Source of the DNA: CADEEN01 sp963751775
GTDB lineage: Bacteria > Pseudomonadota > Gammaproteobacteria > Burkholderiales > Burkholderiaceae_C
Assembly: GCA_963751775.1 (NCBI GenBank)
Contig: CAVVVW010000003.1
Coordinates: 210,429-274,428 of the forward strand
Direction of reading: 5' to 3'
DNA: 64,000 nucleotides
In this document: positions 27,563 through 37,612 of the stretch, in pieces
Layout: each line of letters begins with the position of its first letter
How positions within the stretch are numbered: the first letter of the stretch is position 1
Position numbers and translations under genes: made by a program
The notes under the pieces: model-generated
Seen by the model: only the letters and a program-made list of their open reading frames with translations
What the model was told of the DNA's origin: nothing
Database searches by the model: none

Positions 27563-27832
27563 GTGAAATCTCCTGCGACTGAGGTTGCGGGCGTGCCGCG
27601 CACGGTGGCCGATTGTCGAAGGCCCGTGCCTGCGGCAGGCCTGTGGTTTTCCTTGACGGCGGCCGAGTGATTGCCGATGGTCGTGCCGGGGCGCGCGACA
27701 AATGTCAGGCAAGTCGACAACCGGCGCCGCGCATCCCCCCGAACCCATGTGGGAAGGCCCCCACACGAAGGGGCGACAGGATCGGCGCGCTGCCTAGAAT
27801 CCATCGCAGTGCCCCCATCAAGCGAAAACACC

Positions 27833-28357
27833 ATGCGACGAAGCCCCGAAGTCGAAATCACGCGCCAGGACTTGTGTGATGCGATTGGAGAACTCGATGC
27901 GGCGGAAGAAGCCGGTGAGCCGGCACGTCTGAGCCAGGCCCTGGCCCGTGTCGGCCGCTGCCACCGCCGTCTGGGCGGGCTGGCCGAAGCCGATTGGTAC
28001 GTCAAGCGCGGCCTGCAATTGGCGCGCGGCCTGTCGGCCGTCGACGCCACCATCGACGCGCTGTGCGAAGTGGCCGAGTTGTCGGTCGACCGCGCCGACC
28101 TGCTCGAACGGCAGAACGAGCCGCGAGGCGCGCGGCGCCTGCGCGACGTCGCACGCGACCACGGCTTCGAGGCCGCGCGACTGGCGCTGTGCTCGACCGA
28201 CCCGCAGTGGGAGATCACGGTGCTGCTGCGCGTGGCCGACCTGTTCGAACACCTGGGCGACCAGGACGACGCGATCACGCTGCAATGCCGCGCGCTGGGC
28301 CTGATGACCGGCGCGGCCGACGCCGGCGCCAAGGCCGGGCAGACCGCCACGGCCTGA
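27833..28357 (+). CDS. Hypothetical helical-repeat (TPR-like) protein
   Basis: A 174-residue soluble protein made of helix pairs: RLSQALARVGRCHRRLGGLAEADWYVKRGL and later WEITVLLRVADLFEHLGDQDDAI, spaced as in tetratricopeptide repeats. No catalytic motif. The stop lies in a perfect hairpin shared with the convergent LysR gene. The upstream 270-bp gap (27563-27832) is the divergent promoter region with dctP; I saw no clear operator in it. Confidence 0.6.
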   Translation: MRRSPEVEITRQDLCDAIGELDAAEEAGEPARLSQALARVGRCHRRLGGLAEADWYVKRGLQLARGLSAVDATIDALCEVAELSVDRADLLERQNEPRGARRLRDVARDHGFEAARLALCSTDPQWEITVLLRVADLFEHLGDQDDAITLQCRALGLMTGAADAGAKAGQTATA

Positions 28358-28371
28358 GCCGGGCTCAGGCC
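28351..28371. terminator. Perfect bidirectional hairpin at convergent stops
   Basis: GGCCTGAGCC (28351-28360) and GGCTCAGGCC (28362-28371) are perfect 10-bp arms around a single G. The TGA of the helical-repeat gene (28355-28357) and the TGA of the LysR gene (complement 28365-28367) lie symmetrically in the arms. Confidence 0.6.
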
Positions 28372-29273
28372 GGCCGCCGCGCCTGCTCCAGCAGCCAGTC
28401 GGCCAGTGCCTGCACGGCCGGCTTGTGCCGCGCGGCAGGGTTGACGATGACGAAATAGCCGCGCGCGGAGGTCGTGCTGCGCTTGAACGGCGCCACCAGC
28501 GCACGCTTTCGCAGCAAGTGGTCGACCAGCGGCCGGCGACCCAGCACCACGCCCTGGCCGGCAATGGCGGCGGCGACCGCCGCGTCGTAGCTGGTGAAGG
28601 TCAGCGTTGCGGCCGGCTCGACGTCGCCGGCGCCGACCGCCTGCAGCCAGGATTGCCACTCGAGCGGCATGTCCGAGCCGGGCGCCATCGCCAGCTGGAG
28701 CAGCGTGTGCCGGGCCAGATCGGCCGGACCCTCGAGGGCCTGCGCGCGCAGCAGCGCGGGCGCGCATACCGGCTCCACGGTCTCGGCAAACAGCGCGGTG
28801 CCCGGGCTGGTGTCGAGCCGGCCATAGCGGATCGCGAGGTCGAAGCCTTCGCCGGCCAGCGAGCGGGCGTTATAGGAGGTGTCGATGCGCACGTCGACGC
28901 CGGGGTGGGCGGCGACGAAGCCTTGCAGCCGTGGGATCAACCACAGTGAGGCCAGCCCGGGCGTGGTCGTCAGCGCCAACACATCGCGCCGCTGTGAGTG
29001 GCGGATCGTGGCCACCGCCTCGCGCACGCCGGCCAGCGCGGTGGCCACCGCGGCGGCGAGGCGGCGGCCGTCGTCGGTGAGGTCGAGCGCGCGGTGGCGG
29101 CGGCGAAACAGCGCGACGCCGAGTTCGTCTTCGAGCGCGGCGATCTGGCGGCTGACGGCCGACTGGGTCAGGAAGCGCTCGGCGGCCGCCTTGGTGAACG
29201 AAAGGTGCCGCGCGGCGGCGTCGAAGGCCGCCAGGCGATCGAATGCGGGCAGGCGCGGGTTGTCTCTTTGCAT
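28365..29273 (-). CDS. LysR-family transcriptional regulator (GcvA-like)
   Basis: An intact 302-residue regulator. The N-terminal winged helix-turn-helix spans about residues 15-75, with LSFTKAAAERFLTQSAVSRQIAALEDELG as the recognition region. A periplasmic-binding-protein-like effector domain follows (LTTTPGLASLWLIPRLQGF). The DRLAAFDAAARHLSFTKAA start is the GcvA subgroup form. It is divergent from a GNAT gene over a 94-bp gap, whose GAATG repeats could be its own site, and convergent with the helical-repeat gene. Effector unknown. Confidence 0.87.
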   Translation of the reverse strand: MQRDNPRLPAFDRLAAFDAAARHLSFTKAAAERFLTQSAVSRQIAALEDELGVALFRRRHRALDLTDDGRRLAAAVATALAGVREAVATIRHSQRRDVLALTTTPGLASLWLIPRLQGFVAAHPGVDVRIDTSYNARSLAGEGFDLAIRYGRLDTSPGTALFAETVEPVCAPALLRAQALEGPADLARHTLLQLAMAPGSDMPLEWQSWLQAVGAGDVEPAATLTFTSYDAAVAAAIAGQGVVLGRRPLVDHLLRKRALVAPFKRSTTSARGYFVIVNPAARHKPAVQALADWLLEQARRPA

Positions 29274-29367
29274 GACTGTGGGGAATGCAATGACTTCCGA
29301 ATGAGCGTTTGAATGCCGAGGTGATTCTCGATGATTATGGATTCGCAGGCTGCGTCGTCAAGGAACC

Positions 29368-30033
29368 ATGAATGACGCCAGCGCATGCATGAAACGCCAA
29401 GGAGCCGACCATGAACCGTGCCACTACCCCGCATCTCGCGCCGCAACGGAGGTCGCCGCTGTGAGCGCGCTGCCAGAAGCGATCGGCGCCGCGCCTTATC
29501 GCATCCACCGCTATCCGTCGCTGCTGATCGACCGCGTGACGCTGGCCGACGGCCGCATCGTGACGCTGCGCCCGGTGCTGCCGCAGGACGCCGATGCCGA
29601 GCAGACTTTCATCAGCGCGCTGTCGCCGCAATCGCGCCGCCGGCGCTTTCATGGCGCCATCAACGCGTTGCCCGAACGCGTGCTGGAGGCCATGACAGCC
29701 ATCGACTACCAGCAGCAGTTGGCCCTGGTGGCCGAAGCCGCCGACGGCGACGGCGAGGCGCGGCTGGTGGCCGATGCGCGCTACGTGCTCACCGAACCCG
29801 GGCAAGCCGACTTCGCGATCGCGGTGGCCGACGACTGGCAGCACGTCGGTCTGGGGCGCACGTTGCTGCAGCGCCTGGCCCGCCAGGCCTGCCGCCAGGG
29901 CATCGGGCGGCTGCAAGGCACCGTGCTGGCCAGCAACGGCCCCATGCTGAGCCTGATGCGCAGCTGGGGCGCGACGCTGCGCGCCGACCCCGACGACGCC
30001 GACATGCTGCTCGCCAGCTTGCGCTGCGGCTGA
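29368..30033 (+). CDS. GNAT-family acetyltransferase
   Basis: A 221-residue protein with an N-terminal extension of about 45 residues, then the strand LADGRIVTLRPVLPQDADAEQTF, the helix LSPQSRRRRFHGAI, and the acetyl-CoA motif QHVGLGRTLLQRLARQA (Q-x-x-G-x-G-x). It resembles the GNAT domains of protein acetyltransferases such as Pat. ATG 29368 follows AAGGA; a shorter form could begin at GTG 29461. It is divergent from the LysR gene and convergent with uvrA. Confidence 0.78.
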   Translation: MNDASACMKRQGADHEPCHYPASRAATEVAAVSALPEAIGAAPYRIHRYPSLLIDRVTLADGRIVTLRPVLPQDADAEQTFISALSPQSRRRRFHGAINALPERVLEAMTAIDYQQQLALVAEAADGDGEARLVADARYVLTEPGQADFAIAVADDWQHVGLGRTLLQRLARQACRQGIGRLQGTVLASNGPMLSLMRSWGATLRADPDDADMLLASLRCG

Positions 30034-30060
30034 CGCCGCGCATTGCGCTCAGCCAGCGGC

Positions 30061-33000
30061 TCAGCGCCGCAGCACCGGCGCCAGCGCGACGCCGGTGTGG
30101 CTGGCCGCGGCGACCACCTGCTCGGGCGTGCCGGCCACGACCACGCGGCCACCTTCGGCACCGCCTTCGGGGCCGAGGTCGATGATCCAGTCGGCTTCGG
30201 CGATGACGTCCAGATCGTGCTCGATCACGACCACGCTGTGGCCGCCGTCGACCAGCCGGTGCAGCACGCGGATCAGGCGCTCGACATCGGCCATGTGCAG
30301 GCCGACGGTGGGCTCGTCGAGCACGTACAGCGTGTGCGGCGGCTTCTGGCCTCTTCGTGTCACGTCGTCGCGCACCTTGCGACAGTTCGGTGACCAGCTT
30401 GATGCGTTGCGCTTCGCCGCCGGAGAGCGTCGGCGAGGGCTGGCCCAGCGTCAGGTAGCCCAGGCCGACGTCGCGCAGCAACTGCAGCGGGTGCGCGATG
30501 GCCGGCATCGAGGCGAAGAACTCCGCCGCCTCGTCGACCTCCATGCGCAGCACGTCGCCGATGCTCTTTCCCCGCCAGCTCACGGCCAGCGTCTCCGGGT
30601 TGAAGCGCTGGCCGTGGCAGGAGTCGCAGGGCACCTTCACGTCGGGCAGGAAGCTCATCGCGATCGTGCGCACGCCCTGGCCTTCGCAATCGGGGCAGCG
30701 ACCCTGGCCGGTGTTGAAGGAAAAGCGGTTCGGCGCGTAGCCGCGGGCCTTGGCTTCGAGCGTTTCGGCGAACAGCTTGCGGATCGCGTCCCAGAAGCCG
30801 ATGTAGGTGGCCGGGCAGGAGCGCGGCGTCTTGCCGATCGGCGTCTGGTCGACCTCGAGCACGCGGTCGACGGCCTGCCAGCCGTCGAGCGCGGCGCAGC
30901 CGGCGAGCGCCGACTTGCCGCGCGTGCCGACCAGCGCCGCCACGTTGGCCAGCAGCACGTCGCGCGCCAGCGTGCTCTTGCCCGAGCCCGAGACGCCGCT
31001 GACCGCGACCAGCCGCTGCAGCGGCACCTGCACGTCGACCTGGTGCAGGTTGTGCAGCGAGGCGCCGCGCAGCGACAGCGCCGCGCCGCCGCCGGCGACG
31101 GCGCGGCGCGCCTGCAGCGGATGCTTCAGCGGGTGGGCCAGGAAGCGCCCGGTCACCGACTCGCTCTGCGCCGACAGGTCGGCCACGCTGCCCTGGGCCA
31201 CCAGCCGGCCGCCGCGCTTGCCGGCGCCGGGGCCGATGTCGATGCGGTGCTCGGCGCGGCGGATGGTGTCTTCGTCGTGTTCGACCACCACCAGCGTGTT
31301 GCCCTTGGCGCTGAGCGTGGCCAGCGCGTCGAGCAGGATGCGGTTGTCGCGCGGGTGCAGGCCGATCGTCGGCTCGTCGAGCACGTAGCACACGCCCTGC
31401 AGGTTGCTGCCGAGTTGCGCCGCCAGGCGAATGCGCTGGGCTTCGCCGCCCGACAGCGTCGGTGCCGCCCGGTCCAGCGTCAGGTAACCCAGGCCGACCT
31501 GGTCGAGGAACTCGAGCCGGCTCTTGATTTCGCTGACCACGTCGCGCGCGATCTCGCCTCCGCTTCGCGGCCGACCAGCGCCAGGCCGGCGACCCAGCGC
31601 CGCGCGGCCTGCACCGACCAGGCCGCCACGCTGCCGATCGGCTGGCCGTCGAACGTCACGCCGCGCGCGGTGGCGTTCAGTCGCGTGCCCTGGCAGGCCG
31701 GGCAGGGCGTGCCGGCCAGGCCTTCGACCTCGGGCTCTTCGGACGGAAAACTCTGCTCGCGGCCCTTGTTGTCGTCGTCGGCTTCGAGTCGTCGAGCGCC
31801 TTGCGCTGCTCGCGCGTCAGCGCCAGCCCGGTGCCCACGCAGTGGCTGCACCAGCCGTGCTTGCTGTTGTACGAGAACAGGCGTGGGTCGAGCTCGGCGT
31901 AGCTGGTGCCGCAGGTCGGGCAGGCGCGCTTGGTCGAGAAGACCTTCACGCTGCCGATGCCCGCGGTCGTCTCGCCGCTTTCCATCGCGCGCTGCAAGCC
32001 GTCGAGCGGCGTCAGCAGGTGCATCACGCCCTTGCCCAGGTCCAGCGCCTTGGCCAGCAGTTCGCGCAGCGCGGTCTCGTGTGCCGGGTCGATGTGCAGG
32101 TCACCGACCGGCAACTCGATGGTGTGTTCCTTGAAGCGGTCGATGCGCGGGAACGGATCGACCTTGACGAACTCGCCGTCGATGCGCAGGTGACTGTGGC
32201 CGCGCGCCTTGGCCCACTTGGCCAGGTCGCTGTACACCCCCTTGCGGGCCACGACGAGCGGCGCCAGCAGGCCGACATGCTGGCCCCTGTGATCGCGCAG
32301 CAGTTGCGCGGCGATGCTCTCGGCGCTCTGCGGCCGCACGGCGGTGCCGTCCTTGGTGCAGTGCTGCAGGCCGAGCTTGACCCACAGCAGGCGCAGGAAG
32401 TGCCAGACCTCGGTCGCCGTGGCGACGGTGCTCTTGCGCCCGCCGCGCGACAGGCGCTGCTCGATGGCCACCGTCGGCGGGATGCCGTAGACCGCGTCGA
32501 CCTCGGGTCGCCCCGCGGGCTGCACGATGCTGCGTGCGTAGGCGTTGAGCGATTCGAGATAGCGCCGCTGGCCCTCGTTGAACAGGATGTCGAAGGCCAG
32601 CGTGCTCTTGCCCGAACCCGAGACGCCGGTGACGACGCTGAACTTGCCGCGCGGGATCGAGACGTCGAGCGATTTCAGGTTGTGCTCGCGGGCGTTGACG
32701 ATGCGGATGTTGTTGTCGCCCTCCGGCCGTCGCCGCGCGCCGCGTACCGCGTGCTGCAAGCGGCCGGCCGTCCTCGACGCGCAAGGCCAGTCCGAGCGCG
32801 ACTTCATAGTCGGCCAGCGCGCGGCCGGTGTGCGAAGTCGGGTGGTGGCGGATGTCTTCCGCCGTTCCGGCGAAGACCAGCTCGCCGCCGGCCTCGCCGC
32901 CTTCGGGGCCGAGGTCGATGACCCAGTCGGCGGCGCGGATCACATCCAGGTTGTGCTCGATGACGATCACCGAGTGGCCGCCGTCGAGCAGCTTGCGCAG

Positions 33001-35788
33001 CGCGCGCAACAGCTTGGCGATGTCGTCGAAATGCAGTCCGGTGGTCGGCTCGTCGAACAGGTACAGCGTGCCTTTCCTCGCCAGTCGCTGCGTCGGCGTG
33101 CGCATCAGGCCACCTTCGTGCTGCGCACTTCGGAAGTCGCCCTTGGGGCGGCCCGGCGGGCTCATGGCCTCGGCCAGGAAGCCGGCCAGCTTCAGGCGCT
33201 GCGCCTCGCCGCCCGACAGCGTGGGCACCGGCTGGCCCAGGCGCACGTATTCGAGGCCGACATCGACGATCGGCTGCAGCACGCGCTGCACTTCGCGGTC
33301 GTCGCGGAACAGGCGCACCGCCTCGCTGACCGTCAGGTCCAGCGTGTCGGCAATCGAGAGTTGGCGGTCGCCGCGCACGATCTTCACGTCGAGCAGCTCG
33401 GTACGGTAGCGGCGGCCGTCGCAATCGGGGCAGCGCAGGTAGACGTCGGACAGGAACTGCATCTCGACATGCTCGAAGCCCGAGCCGCCGCAGGTCGGGC
33501 AGCGGCCGTTGCCGGCGTTGAAGCTGAACATGCCGGCGCCGTAGCCGCGTTCGCGCGCCAGCGGCACCTCGGCGAACAGCTTGCGCAGCTCGTCGAAGGC
33601 GCCGACGTAGCTGGCCGGGTTCGAGCGCGTGGTCTTGCCGATCGGGCTCTGGTCGACGAACACCGCGTCGGCCAGCCAATCGGCGCCGAGCAGGCGGTCG
33701 TGCGCACCCGGCGTCTCGGTCGCCTTGCCGAACTGCCGCGCCAGCGCCGGGTACAGCAGGTCCTGCATCACGGTGCTCTTGCCCGAGCCCGAGACGCCCG
33801 TCACGGCGACCAGGTGCAGCAGCGGGAACTCGATCGTCACGCCCTTCAGGTTGTGCTCACGCGCGCCCTCGAGCACCAGCCGCGGCGTGCTGTCCGTGAC
33901 CAGGCGCTTGATGCCACTGCCGACATGCTTGCGCGCGCCGAGGTAGGCGCCGGTCAGCGTGTCGGCGCGCCGGGCCTGGTCGGGCGTGCCGTCGAACACG
34001 ATCTGGCCACCGCGCTCGCCGGGGCCGGGCCCCATGTCGATCAGGCGGTCGGCGGCCAGCATCACGGCCGGGTCGTGCTCGACCACGACCAGCGTATTGC
34101 CGGCGTCGCGCAGCCGGTGCATGGCCTCGACGATGCGGCCCATGTCGCGCGGGTGCAGGCCGATGCTCGGCTCGTCGAGCACGAACATGGTGTTGACCAG
34201 CGAGGTGCCGAGCGCGGTGGTCAGGTTGATGCGCTGCACCTCGCCGCCGGAGAGCGTGCGGCTCTGGCGGTCCAGCGTCAGGTAGCCGATGCCGACGTCG
34301 CACAGGTACTTGAGCCGGGTGCGGATCTCATCCAGCAGCAGCTTCAGCGCCTCGTCGCGCATCGCGTCGGGCAGCGACAGCACATCGAAGAAGCGGCGCA
34401 GGCGGTCGATCGGCAGGCGCATCAGGTCGTGCAGCGCCAGGCCGTCGTGGGCTTCGAGTTGTTCGCGCGACCAGGCCACGCCGCTGGGCATGAACCGTTC
34501 GGCCGGTGGCAAGGCGGCATCGGCATTGGCCTTGCTGCCCAGACGCCACAGCAGGGCCTCGGTCTTCAGCCGCGCGCCGCCGCAGACCGGGCAGGGCGTG
34601 TAGCTGCGGTACTTGGACAAGAGCACGCGGATGTGCATCTTGTAGGCCTTGCTCTCGAGGTATTCGAAGAAGCGGCGCACGCCGTACCACTGCTGGTTCC
34701 ACTTGCCGTTCCAGTTCGGCGAGCCGTCGATGACCCAGGCCCGCTGCGCGGGTGTCAGGTGGGTCCAGGCCGTGTCGCGCGGGATGCCGGCCTCGCCGGC
34801 GTACTTCATCAGGTCGTCCTGGCACTCCTTCCAGGCTGGGGTCTGGATCGTCTTGATGGCGCCGCTGCGCAGCGTCTTGCGCTCGTCGGGGATGACCAGG
34901 CCGAAGTCGATCCCGATCACGCGACCGAAGCCACGGCAGGTGTCGCAGGCGCCGAAGGCCGAGTTGAACGAGAACAGCGCCGGCTGCGGGTCGCTGTAGC
35001 GCAGGTCGCTCTCCGGGCAGTGCAGGCCGGTCGACCAGCGCCAGAGCTGCGCTTCCTGGCCGTCGATCTGGGCGTAGACATTGACGCGGCCGCTGCCGCG
35101 CTTCAGGGCCAGCTCGATCGCCTCGACGATGCGCACCTTCTCGGCGGCCGAGGCGCGGAAGCGGTCGACGACGACGTCGAGCACCTTGCGTGCGCCGACC
35201 GTGCGCTCGGCCTGGACACGGGTGAACCCGCTCGCCGCCAGCCACTGCTCGATCTGCTCGGCCGACGTCTCGGCCGGCAACTCGACCGGCATGGTCACGA
35301 CCAGCCGCGGGTCGCCGCTGGCTTCCCAGCGCGTTCTGGGCGGCCCGGCGAGGCGGCTGCGCCGCCATCAGCTCGGCGCAGATCGTCTCCGGCGTGTCGT
35401 GCCGCACCAGCAGGCCGGTCTGCCGGTCGTACAGCTGGGCCGCCCGCGCATACAGCAGCTTGAGGTGGTCGTTCAGCTCGGTCATCGTGCCGACCGTCGA
35501 ACGCGAGCTGCGCACCGGGTTGGTCTGGTCGATCGCGATCGCCGGCGGCACGCCGTCGACGCGGTCCACCGCCGGCCGGTCCATGCGCTCGAGGAACTGC
35601 CGCGCATAGGCCGAAAAGGTTTCGACATAGCGCCGCTGGCCCTCGGCATAGAGCGTGTCGAATACCAGGCTCGACTTGCCCGACCCGCTGGGGCCGGTGA
35701 CCACCGTCATCTCGCCGGTGCGGATGTCGAGGTCGACGTTCTTCAGGTTGTGCTGGCGTGCGCCGCGGATGCGGATCAGGCCGCTCAT
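30061..35788 (-). CDS. uvrA: Double-length UvrA (four ABC modules), several frameshifts
   Basis: About 1,908 residues, twice the usual UvrA. Each half is a UvrA: N-terminal Walker A GPSGSGKSS then GVSGSGKST in the first half, and two further GVSGSGKST in the second. Signature sequences LSGGEVQR/LSGGEAQR occur four times, each with a DEP Walker B (VLDEPSIGLHPRD, FDEPTTGLHFDD, VLDEPTIGLHPRD, VLDEPTVGLHMAD). Zinc-finger cysteine pairs (CPVCGGARL, CPTCGGSGF, CPDCEGQGV) lie between. Apparent frameshifts near 35335, 32750, 31788, 31557 and 30379 break the frame. This class III UvrA accompanies a normal UvrA in some Burkholderiales and has been linked to damage or drug tolerance rather than core repair; its exact job is open. 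Confidence 0.88.
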
Positions 35789-35842
35789 GGCAGGCTCTCA
35801 GGCTAGGGGGCCGAACATTCTAGAGACAGATGACAGCCCCAA

Positions 35843-35857
35843 GACGCCTGCGGCGTC
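35843..35857. terminator. Hairpin between the dehydrogenase end and uvrA start
   Basis: GACGCC-TGC-GGCGTC is a perfect hairpin with 6-bp arms in the 156-bp space between the leftward succinate-semialdehyde dehydrogenase and the leftward uvrA. It could end the former transcript. No LexA-type box was recognised in this gap. Confidence 0.4.
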
Positions 35858-35944
35858 GCCCCCAGGACCCGGTAGGGGCCATGTGTGACCCCTGGGAACA
35901 CGGGCCCCGCTTGGGAGCGGCCCGGCGCTGGCCCATGGACCCGA

Positions 35945-37390
35945 TCAGCCCATCAGGATCGACACCGACTTGGTCACCAGGTAGGCGTCGAGCGCCTCGG
36001 GCCCGCCCTCGCTGCCGTAGCCCGAATCCTTGACCCCGCCGAAAGGCATTTCGGGCAGCGCCAGCGCCGGCTGGTTGATCCACAGCATGCCGACCTCGAG
36101 CCGCTGCGACAGCGCGTGCGCGGTGGCCAGCGACTTGGTGTAGGCGTAGCTCGCCAGGCCGTACGGCAGGCGGTTGCTCTCGGTGATGGCTTCGTCGAGC
36201 GTGTCGAAGCCGCGGATCGCGGCCAGCGGGCCGAACGGCTCCTGGTTGAAGACCATCGCGTCGAGCGGCACTTCGGTCAGCACGGTGGGCGCGAAGTAGT
36301 TGCCGGTCGAGCCGATGCGCTCGCCGCCGAGCGCGACCTTGGCGCCGCGCTTGACCGCGTCGGCGGTGATCTGCTCCATCGCCGCCAGGCGCCGCGGATT
36401 GGCCAGCGGACCCATCGTCGTGTCTGCTTCGAGGCCCGCGCCGACCTTGAGCTTTTGCGTCTGTGCCACCAGCGCACGCTCGAACTCGGCGCGGATGGCG
36501 TTGTGGACCAGGAAGCGCGTCGGCGAGATGCAGACCTGGCCGGCATTGCGGAACTTGGCCGCGCCCGCGGCCTTCACGGCCTGGGCGATGTCGGCGTCCT
36601 CGGCCACGATCACCGGCGCATGGCCGCCGAGTTCCATCGTCGCGCGCTTCATGTGCTGGCCGGCCATCGCCGCCAGTTGCTTGCCGACCGGCGTCGAGCC
36701 GGTGAAGGTGATCTTGCGGATCACCGGGTGCGCGATCAGGTAGGCCGAGATCTCGGCCGGGTTGCCGTACACCAGGCCGATCACGCCGGCGGGCACACCC
36801 GCGTCGGCAAAGGCCTTCAGCAGCGCCGCCGGCGAGGCCGGGGTCTCTTCCGGCGCCTTGACGATGATCGAGCAGCCGGTGGCCAGCGCCGCGCAGACCT
36901 TGCGCACGACCTGGTTGATCGGGAAGTTCCACGGCGTGAAGGCGGCGACCGGGCCCACCGGCTCCTTCAGCACCGTCTGCTGCACGGCCATGTTGCGCGG
37001 CGGCACGATGCGGCCATAGATGCGGCGGCTCTCGTCGGCGAACCACTCGATGATGTCGGCCGACATCAACGTTTCGCCCTTGGCCTCGGCCAGCGGCTTG
37101 CCTTGCTCCTGGCTCATCATGGTGGCGATCGCGTCGGCGCGTTCGCGCATCAACGCGGCGGCGGCGCGCATCAGCTTGGCGCGTTCGATCGCCGGCGTGG
37201 CGCGCCAGACGGCAAAGCCCTTGTCGGCGGCGGCCAGCGCGCGGTCGAGGTCGGCAATGCCGGCATGGGCCACGCGGCCGATCTCGGCGCCGGTGGCGGG
37301 GTTGACGACAGGCAGCGTGCGGCCGTCGGCGGCATCGCACCACTGGCCGGCGATGAGCAATTGGGTGTGGGGGTAGGTCGGGGTGGGCAT
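35945..37390 (-). CDS. NAD(P)-dependent succinate-semialdehyde dehydrogenase
   Basis: An intact 481-residue aldehyde dehydrogenase. Seen are the Rossmann region FTPWNFPINQVVRKV, ITFTGSTPVGKQL, the catalytic glutamate in MELGGHAPVIV, and the catalytic cysteine in NAGQVCISPTRF. The ending MPFGGVKDSGYGSEGG is typical. The NAGQVC form and the IYGRIVPP segment match GabD-like enzymes oxidising succinate semialdehyde, the last step of GABA or 4-hydroxybutyrate use. It is divergent from the patatin gene across 222 bp with no clear motif. Substrate is by family resemblance. Confidence 0.85.
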   Translation of the reverse strand: MPTPTYPHTQLLIAGQWCDAADGRTLPVVNPATGAEIGRVAHAGIADLDRALAAADKGFAVWRATPAIERAKLMRAAAALMRERADAIATMMSQEQGKPLAEAKGETLMSADIIEWFADESRRIYGRIVPPRNMAVQQTVLKEPVGPVAAFTPWNFPINQVVRKVCAALATGCSIIVKAPEETPASPAALLKAFADAGVPAGVIGLVYGNPAEISAYLIAHPVIRKITFTGSTPVGKQLAAMAGQHMKRATMELGGHAPVIVAEDADIAQAVKAAGAAKFRNAGQVCISPTRFLVHNAIRAEFERALVAQTQKLKVGAGLEADTTMGPLANPRRLAAMEQITADAVKRGAKVALGGERIGSTGNYFAPTVLTEVPLDAMVFNQEPFGPLAAIRGFDTLDEAITESNRLPYGLASYAYTKSLATAHALSQRLEVGMLWINQPALALPEMPFGGVKDSGYGSEGGPEALDAYLVTKSVSILMG

Positions 37391-37612
37391 GGTGGGTGGC
37401 GGTTCTTGGGGAGACGAGTCCCTATTGTCCCTCCGGGTCGCGCTCTGCCGGGCCGCGCCCCGCCGGGGCGGGATCCGGCGCGTCAACGCATGGCGCAGAG
37501 GCCCGGCCGGCCAGCGGGCCCGGAAATTCATCCCGCGAAGGCCAACCGCCGGCCCCACGCCGCCATCGAGCACGTATCCTTGCGGGCCGTCGACCCTCGG
37601 GATGCCAAGACG

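Noticed and set aside
35789..35944. LexA box in front of the double-length uvrA
   Set aside because: No CTGT-N8-ACAG-like site could be found; only a hairpin is supported.
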